Assembly (NCBI GenBank): GCA_902490365.1
Contig: CABUDQ010000009.1
Location: 1 to 52,335 of the forward strand
DNA: 52,335 bases
Reading direction: 5' to 3'
Source: an uncultured Collinsella sp.
GTDB lineage: Bacteria; Actinomycetota; Coriobacteriia; Coriobacteriales; Coriobacteriaceae
Part shown: in pieces, positions 47,608-52,335 of the stretch
Layout: every line of letters starts with the position of its first letter
Position numbering within the stretch: position 1 is the stretch's first letter
Program-made: the position numbers and the translations under genes
Notes under the pieces: model-generated
Databases searched by the model: none
What the model was told of the DNA's origin: nothing
The model's input: the letters and a program-made list of their open reading frames with translations, nothing else

Positions 47608-48165
47608 CTACTCGCCCAGCACAGCCTTCTTGGCGGCTGCGGCCATGTTGTCCAGATCTTCCTTGGTGGGATGGTCCTTCGCGGCAACCCAGTTGTCGAG
47701 CAGCATCTTAAAGCGGGCGTTTTCGGGATCTTGCTCAAGCATGGCCTCGTAGCGCTGCTTGACCGCGGGGCCCATCTTGCCCTGGCACATCGCCCAGCCC
47801 GCAAGCTCGGCATCCTCGGCCAAATTGGACGACACGCGGTCGATAATCTGCTGAAAATAGCTCTGGTCGGCACCAAAGCCGCAGGTGCCAAACAAGAAGA
47901 CGCGCTTGCCGTGCAGGGCGGAAAGCAGCGCCGCCACCGAGGGCGTGCAGGCGCCCTTGTCGCACCAAAAACCAACGAGCACCGTATCGGCAGCGCAGGC
48001 ACCCTCTGCCTCGTGCGCGACCTGCTCCGGATCTGCATCATCGCTCAGCGCGGCAGCGTGGATAAACTCGACGCCCGCAGCCTGCAGTGCGCGCTTGATC
48101 GCCCCCGAAACCATCCTGGTATTACCGCTCTTGCTGTTAACCACCATAGAGCATGTCATAGTCAC
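47608..48165 (-). CDS. Flavodoxin-family protein
   Basis: A 185-residue flavodoxin-fold protein. The phosphate-binding loop is NSKSGNTRMVSGAI at residues 10-23, VLVGFWCDKGACTPSVAALL is the second conserved turn with two cysteines, and FLFGTCGFGADQSYFQQII the third. The C-terminal part (QRYEAMLEQDPENARFKMLL then KDHPTKEDL) extends beyond a minimal flavodoxin. It should bind FMN and transfer electrons; partners are not encoded nearby. A weak terminator (ctcga / tcgag then tcttttttc, minus strand) lies downstream near 47541-47566. Confidence 0.85.
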   Translation of the reverse strand: MTMTCSMVVNSKSGNTRMVSGAIKRALQAAGVEFIHAAALSDDADPEQVAHEAEGACAADTVLVGFWCDKGACTPSVAALLSALHGKRVFLFGTCGFGADQSYFQQIIDRVSSNLAEDAELAGWAMCQGKMGPAVKQRYEAMLEQDPENARFKMLLDNWVAAKDHPTKEDLDNMAAAAKKAVLGE

Positions 48166-48280
48166 GTTGCCTCGTTTCCCCCGAAACTCGAGCCATTAAT
48201 GCAATTTGTTAAAAGCATATCTTAGTACTATCGACGCAGATGTAAACCATCTGCCGCTAATCGGCAGCCCCTACTGGGCT

Positions 48281-50140
48281 CTACTGGGCAAACTGGCTGC
48301 GGTAGAGCTCGGCATAGAAACCGCCCGATGCCAGCAGCTCGTCGTGTGTGCCCCGCTCGATAATCTGGCCGTCGCGCATGACCAGAATGCAGTCGGCGTT
48401 GCGGATGGTGCTCAGGCGGTGCGCCACGACAAAGCTTGTGCGACCTGCCATGAGCTCGTCGAATGCCGCCTGCACCTGCAGCTCGGTACGCGTATCGATG
48501 CTCGACGTTGCCTCGTCCAGCAGCAAGATCGCCGGATCGGTGAGCATGACGCGCGCGATGCACAGCAGCTGTTTTTGGCCCTGGCTAAACGTGCCGCCGT
48601 CCTCGCCGATCACCGTATCGTAGCCGCCTGGCAGCTGCACGATAAACTTATGCGCATGAGCGCGCTTGGCGGCCTCGATAACCTGCTCGCGCGTGGCGTC
48701 GGGACAGCCGTAGGCGATATTTTCCGCCACCGTGCCCTCGAACAGCCACGTATCCTGCAGCACCATGCCAAAGGCGCGGCGCAGGCTCGCGCGCGTGTAG
48801 TCACGCGAAGACCGTCCATCGACCATGATGCGTCCGGCATCGATATCGTAAAAGCGCAGCAGCAAATTGATGAGCGTCGTCTTGCCGCAGCCCGTGGGAC
48901 CGACCAGGGCAAAGCGCATGCCAGGCTTAGCCTCGATGCAGATGTCCTGCAGCAGCTTGCGGTCGGGCACATAGCTAAAGTCCACGTGTTCAAAGGTCAC
49001 CTCACCCTGCGGGGCAGCAAGTTCCACGGCATCCGCCGCATCGGGCTCCTGCTCGCGCGCATCGAGCAGCGCAAACATGCGGCGCGCCGAGGCATACGCC
49101 GTCTGGATTTGCGTAATAACGTTGGTGACCTCGTTGAACGGCTTGGTGTACTGGTTAGCATAGGACAGGAAAATCTGCACGCCGCCCACCGTAAGCGCCG
49201 CCGGCACGCCCGTGATCACGCCCACGCAGCCGATCACAGCGACCACGGCATAGATGATGTTGTTGATAAAGCGCGTACCGGGGTTAGAGAGCGAGCCCAT
49301 AAACTGCGCGCGTTCACCTGCCGTATAGAGTTCGGCGTTGAGCGCGTCAAAGCGCGCTTGAGCATTCAGGCCGTAGGCAAACGCATCAACCAGCTTTTGC
49401 TCGCCCACGTATTCCTCGATATGGCCGCCAAGCTGACCCTGAATGCGCTGTTGAGCAGTGAAGCTCTTATTGGAGAGCTTGGCGATGGCGCCGGCGGCAA
49501 AAATGGAAAGCGGCGTGACGAGCACCACCACGAGCGTCATGGTCAGGTTAATGGAGAGCATAAACGCGAGCGTGCCAACGATAGTAATGACGCCGGTAAA
49601 GAGCTGGGTAAAGCCCTGCAGCAGACCGTCGCCGACCTGGTCGACGTCGTTGACCACGCGGCTCATAAGGTCGCCGTGGGCATGGCTGTCGATAAAGCCG
49701 AGCGGCATGCGGCTGAGCTTATCACTCGCCTCCACCCGCATGTCGCGCACCGCCTCGTAGGACAGGCGGTTGACGCAATAGCCCTGCAACCACTGGAAGG
49801 CCGCGGCTCCCACCACGACGAGCGCGAGTTTGGTGACGAGCGGCAGCAGTGCGTCAAAGTCCACCTGCCCGGCGGCAACAATGAGGTCGATGCCCTCGCC
49901 AATGAGAATAGGTGTGTAGAGCTGCAAGATAACGGAGATGGCGGCACTCACAAACGACGCCGCAAACGAGACGCGGTGCGGGCGAACATAACCCATCAGG
50001 CGGCGGGTCACCGCGCCCACGGGATAGCGCTCAGGGTCGCCGGGCTGGCGTGGGCCGTCACCCAGGTCGTTGAGCTTGTCGTTGCCGGACACATTGGCCG
50101 TCATCGTGGCGACCGAACCGGAAGAAGTATACGGATTCAT
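48281..50140 (-). CDS. ABC exporter half-transporter, canonical ATPase site (second exporter)
   Basis: A 619-residue half-transporter. Membrane domain about residues 40-340; NBD with Walker A VGPTGCGKTT, signature FSQGQKQL, Walker B ILLLDEATSSID with the catalytic glutamate, and the switch histidine VVAHRLSTIR. The ATG at 50140 directly follows the stop of the partner gene, whose last codons contain AGGAGGG as its ribosome-binding site, so the two are coupled. It pairs with the subunit at 50141-51985 as a heterodimeric exporter similar to, but distinct from, the one at 9062-12788. Substrate unknown. Confidence 0.92.
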   Translation of the reverse strand: MNPYTSSGSVATMTANVSGNDKLNDLGDGPRQPGDPERYPVGAVTRRLMGYVRPHRVSFAASFVSAAISVILQLYTPILIGEGIDLIVAAGQVDFDALLPLVTKLALVVVGAAAFQWLQGYCVNRLSYEAVRDMRVEASDKLSRMPLGFIDSHAHGDLMSRVVNDVDQVGDGLLQGFTQLFTGVITIVGTLAFMLSINLTMTLVVVLVTPLSIFAAGAIAKLSNKSFTAQQRIQGQLGGHIEEYVGEQKLVDAFAYGLNAQARFDALNAELYTAGERAQFMGSLSNPGTRFINNIIYAVVAVIGCVGVITGVPAALTVGGVQIFLSYANQYTKPFNEVTNVITQIQTAYASARRMFALLDAREQEPDAADAVELAAPQGEVTFEHVDFSYVPDRKLLQDICIEAKPGMRFALVGPTGCGKTTLINLLLRFYDIDAGRIMVDGRSSRDYTRASLRRAFGMVLQDTWLFEGTVAENIAYGCPDATREQVIEAAKRAHAHKFIVQLPGGYDTVIGEDGGTFSQGQKQLLCIARVMLTDPAILLLDEATSSIDTRTELQVQAAFDELMAGRTSFVVAHRLSTIRNADCILVMRDGQIIERGTHDELLASGGFYAELYRSQFAQ

Positions 50141-51985
50141 CTAGCAGCCCTCCTTTGCGCAGACGGATGCGGGGACGGTTGGGGCGGACGTGGGCGTCGT
50201 GCTCCCCTGCCGGCCCTCGAGCTCCTCGCGGCGCAGCTGCGACTGGCAAATCTCGCGATAGAGTTGGCAGCTTGCGTAGAGCTCGTCATGCGTACCCAGG
50301 CCCGCAACCGATCCGTGGTCGAGCACGCAGATCATGTCGGCATCGCGCACGGTCGAGACGCGCTGGCTCACGATGACCGTCGTGAGCGGCAGCCCGCCCT
50401 CGGCGGCACCGCGCACGCTACGCTCGCGGACGGCATGGCGAAGCGCCGCGTCGGTCTTAAAGTCGAGCGCCGAGGCAGAATCGTCCATGATCAGGACCTG
50501 TGGCGAGCCCACCAGGGCACGCGCGATGGTCAGGCGCTGGCGCTGGCCACCGCTAAAGTTCTTGCCGCCCGCCTCGACCGGGGCATCGAGCCCCTGCGAC
50601 TTGTTGCGCACGAACTCGCTCGCCTGCGCCATATCGAGCGCTGCCCAGAGCTCCTCGTCGGTCGCCGACTCGTCACGCCAGGTCAGGTTGCTGCGGATGG
50701 TGCCGCTCACCAGCGACGCTCGCTGCGGAACGGTCGCGACCACGTGGCGCAGCTGGTCGAGCGGCCAAGCGCGCACGTCGGCGCCCATCACGCTCACACT
50801 GCCGGTGCCCGCATCGTACAGGCGCTGGATAAGCGAGACGAGTGTGGACTTACCGCTGCCCGTACCGCCGATAATGCCAAGCGTCATGCCCAGCGGGAGT
50901 TCCAGCGTCACATCGTTGACGGCGTTGGCAGCGCCGGCGCCAAAGGAGAAGCTCGCATGGCTTAAGCTCAGCGCAGGAACTGGAGCGACATTGCCCGGCT
51001 CGGGCAGCGCAACCGGCTGGTTGCCCCCGTCGGTGATGCTCGGCTCACAATTGAGCACCTCGTTGATACGCGACGCGCTGGCGCTCGCCTTGGTAAAGAC
51101 CACAACCAGGTTGGCGACGTACACGATGGAGGTCAGGGTCTGCGTCATGTAGTTGACGAACGCCATGACCTGGCCCTGCGTGAGCTCGCCCACGTTGACC
51201 TGGATGCCGCCCACCCACAGGATGGCACACACGCCCAGGTTCATCACAAGAAACGTGACGGGGTTGAGAATCGACGAGAGCTTGCCCACCGCGATGGCAG
51301 TATTGGCCTGGTCATCGGCGGCTTGAGCAAAGCGCTCGCGCTCGTGATCTTCACGCACAAACGCACGGACCACGCGAGCGCCCGAAAGGCCTTCGCGGCA
51401 AATGAGTGCAATGCGGTCGAGCTTTGCCTGCAGCTGCTTGTAGTACGGAATGCAGCGTGCCATGACAAACCAGAACACCAGGCCGATGGCGGGCGTGCAA
51501 ATCAAAAAGATCATGCCGAGCTTAAGGTCGATGGCAAGGGCCGCGACCATGGAGCCCACGGCCAAGAAGGGCCAGCGGATGAGCATGCGTACGCCCAGCG
51601 CCACAGCGAGCTGCACCTGGTTAACGTCGTTGGTGATGCGGGTGATAAGCGACGGCGTGCCAAAGCGATCAAGCTCGGCGTAGCTCAGCTTGTTGATGTG
51701 CTCGTAGAGCGCGCCGCGAATGTCGGTGCCCATGCCCTGCGAGGTCAGCGCCGCCATCTTTTGGCAGACGAGCGTAAACGAGATGCCGATCACAGCCATG
51801 GCGCCAAGTACCATACCGTAGTGGACGACGGCGTTCACGTCGTGTGCGCCGATACCCTTATCAATCATCTGGGCAATCACCAGCGGCGTCAGCAAGTCAA
51901 AGATCACTTCAATCAACTTGCACGCCGGGCCAATCACCATATACCGGCGAAACTTGCCACCAAAACGCCTGAGCAGCTCAATCAT
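50141..51985 (-). CDS. ABC exporter half-transporter, degenerate ATPase site (second exporter)
   Basis: A 614-residue half-transporter with an exporter membrane domain (about 10-310) and NBD: Walker A IGGTGSGKST, signature FSGGQRQR, Walker B VLIMDDSASALD with aspartate instead of the catalytic glutamate, and Q in place of the switch histidine (IVSQRVSTVR). This marks the non-catalytic site of a heterodimer. Start MIELLRRFGG at 51985 follows GGGAG; the frame is open 11 codons further without a site. The C-terminal tail (GSTTPTSAPTVPASVCAKEG) is low-complexity. Confidence 0.92.
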   Translation of the reverse strand: MIELLRRFGGKFRRYMVIGPACKLIEVIFDLLTPLVIAQMIDKGIGAHDVNAVVHYGMVLGAMAVIGISFTLVCQKMAALTSQGMGTDIRGALYEHINKLSYAELDRFGTPSLITRITNDVNQVQLAVALGVRMLIRWPFLAVGSMVAALAIDLKLGMIFLICTPAIGLVFWFVMARCIPYYKQLQAKLDRIALICREGLSGARVVRAFVREDHERERFAQAADDQANTAIAVGKLSSILNPVTFLVMNLGVCAILWVGGIQVNVGELTQGQVMAFVNYMTQTLTSIVYVANLVVVFTKASASASRINEVLNCEPSITDGGNQPVALPEPGNVAPVPALSLSHASFSFGAGAANAVNDVTLELPLGMTLGIIGGTGSGKSTLVSLIQRLYDAGTGSVSVMGADVRAWPLDQLRHVVATVPQRASLVSGTIRSNLTWRDESATDEELWAALDMAQASEFVRNKSQGLDAPVEAGGKNFSGGQRQRLTIARALVGSPQVLIMDDSASALDFKTDAALRHAVRERSVRGAAEGGLPLTTVIVSQRVSTVRDADMICVLDHGSVAGLGTHDELYASCQLYREICQSQLRREELEGRQGSTTPTSAPTVPASVCAKEGC

Positions 51986-52200
51986 AAAAAGGCGCTCCCT
52001 ATCATCATTCACACTCAATTCGAATCATGATAGTACCGCCACCCCAAAAGAAGCGTAAACAACTCGTCATTTCTAATGGGATTCGGTTTCCAAAGAAGCG
52101 GAAAGGCACGCGCACGCCCAGCCAGTGTCGGGTCGACCGCTTGGTATACTTACAGTAGTGCTACCAGCCGAGTCGCCAACCCTTGAAATGAGGTGCCGAG

Positions 52201-52311
52201 ATGAACGACATTCTCGCAAGAAGAGCAAGACGAGCAACTATGAGCATCGCCCTTTCCGCGGCACTTGTCGCGGGAATCGCCCCATTACAGTCTGAAATAG
52301 GCCATCGATAA
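52201..52311 (+). pseudogene. Truncated 5' end of a secreted-protein gene
   Basis: After GAGGTG, an ATG opens a 36-codon frame: a basic start (NDILARRARRAT) followed by a hydrophobic MSIALSAALVAGIAP, a signal peptide. The frame enters the 55-bp terminal repeat at 52281 and stops there at TAA (52309-52311), so the mature protein is missing. A -10-like tatact lies at 52144-52149. Most likely a gene cut by recombination or by insertion at the repeat, or joined wrongly in assembly. Confidence 0.55.
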
Positions 52312-52335
52312 ATTTCGATGGCGAGCATTCGGCGC
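52281..52335. repeat. Right copy of 55-bp terminal inverted repeat
   Basis: Exact reverse complement of bases 1-55. Read from the right end on the minus strand it would continue the FtsK-like reading frame for 18 codons and then diverge, giving a stop about 15 codons later. Confidence 0.9.

Noticed and set aside
1..52335. Linear replicon with terminal inverted repeats
   Set aside because: Gene content is chromosomal, there is no terminal protein or telomere resolvase, and the exact 55-base length is better explained by an assembly k-mer.

Overview
The window looks like a contig from a Coriobacteriia gut actinobacterium, most likely Collinsella. This rests on high-GC codon use, the gene set (UlaABC-type PTS next to transaldolases, Tex, a fused RlmKL, SipW/TasA-type surface proteins) and many long palindromic intergenic repeats. 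No rRNA or tRNA gene was seen. The first and last 55 bases are exact reverse complements. 55 is a common final de Bruijn k-mer length, so the contig probably ends at the inner edge of a larger inverted repeat.

Layout. 1-3.25 kb: lower-GC remnant of an integrative element, with the C-terminus of a probable FtsK/TcpA-like protein, a HUH plus P-loop replication initiator split by one in-frame amber codon, a Tn916-type tyrosine integrase, and a cut-off 5' end of a low-molecular-weight tyrosine phosphatase gene. 3.3-8 kb: an acyltransferase frameshifted at a 7-G tract, a complete phosphatase, a DUF4143-type ATPase bracketed by palindromes and by a duplicated 3' end of a TIGR04076 gene, and a PfkB-type pyridoxamine kinase. 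8-13 kb: MarR regulator plus a heterodimeric ABC exporter. 13-17.5 kb: LysR regulator divergent from an SDR / OFA-type MFS / Gfo-Idh-MocA catabolic set. 17.8-20 kb: tex. 20.3-25.5 kb: two transaldolase-like aldolases, an ascorbate-family PTS (EIIA, EIIB, EIIC) and a divergent DeoR regulator. 25.5-29 kb: HAD phosphatase and RlmKL. 29.1-33.6 kb: a KdpDE-like two-component pair beside a Kup potassium transporter. 33.8-37.2 kb: nitroreductase and an LtaS-like enzyme. 37.4-47.3 kb: a six-gene surface-fibre operon between two related direct repeat arrays. 47.4-52 kb: a small ORF, a flavodoxin, a second heterodimeric ABC exporter, and a secreted-protein 5' end cut off at the contig end.

The best candidate for an undescribed system is the fibre operon at 37.9-46.7 kb. 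It has a SipW-type signal peptidase, three different TasA/camelysin-like subunits, an 1818-residue secreted repeat protein with no LPXTG motif, and a small secreted protein with a C-terminal membrane anchor. A hairpin after the first subunit gene, a 10-C tract about 300 bases upstream of the first gene and flanking repeats suggest regulated or variable expression.

The second candidate is a set of nested palindromic intergenic elements. At least two families have a conserved core inside 26-30 bp arms; the arms differ between copies but stay self-complementary within each copy. That pattern fits a structured RNA or a mobile palindromic element.

Functions are read from sequence motifs alone; no database search was possible.
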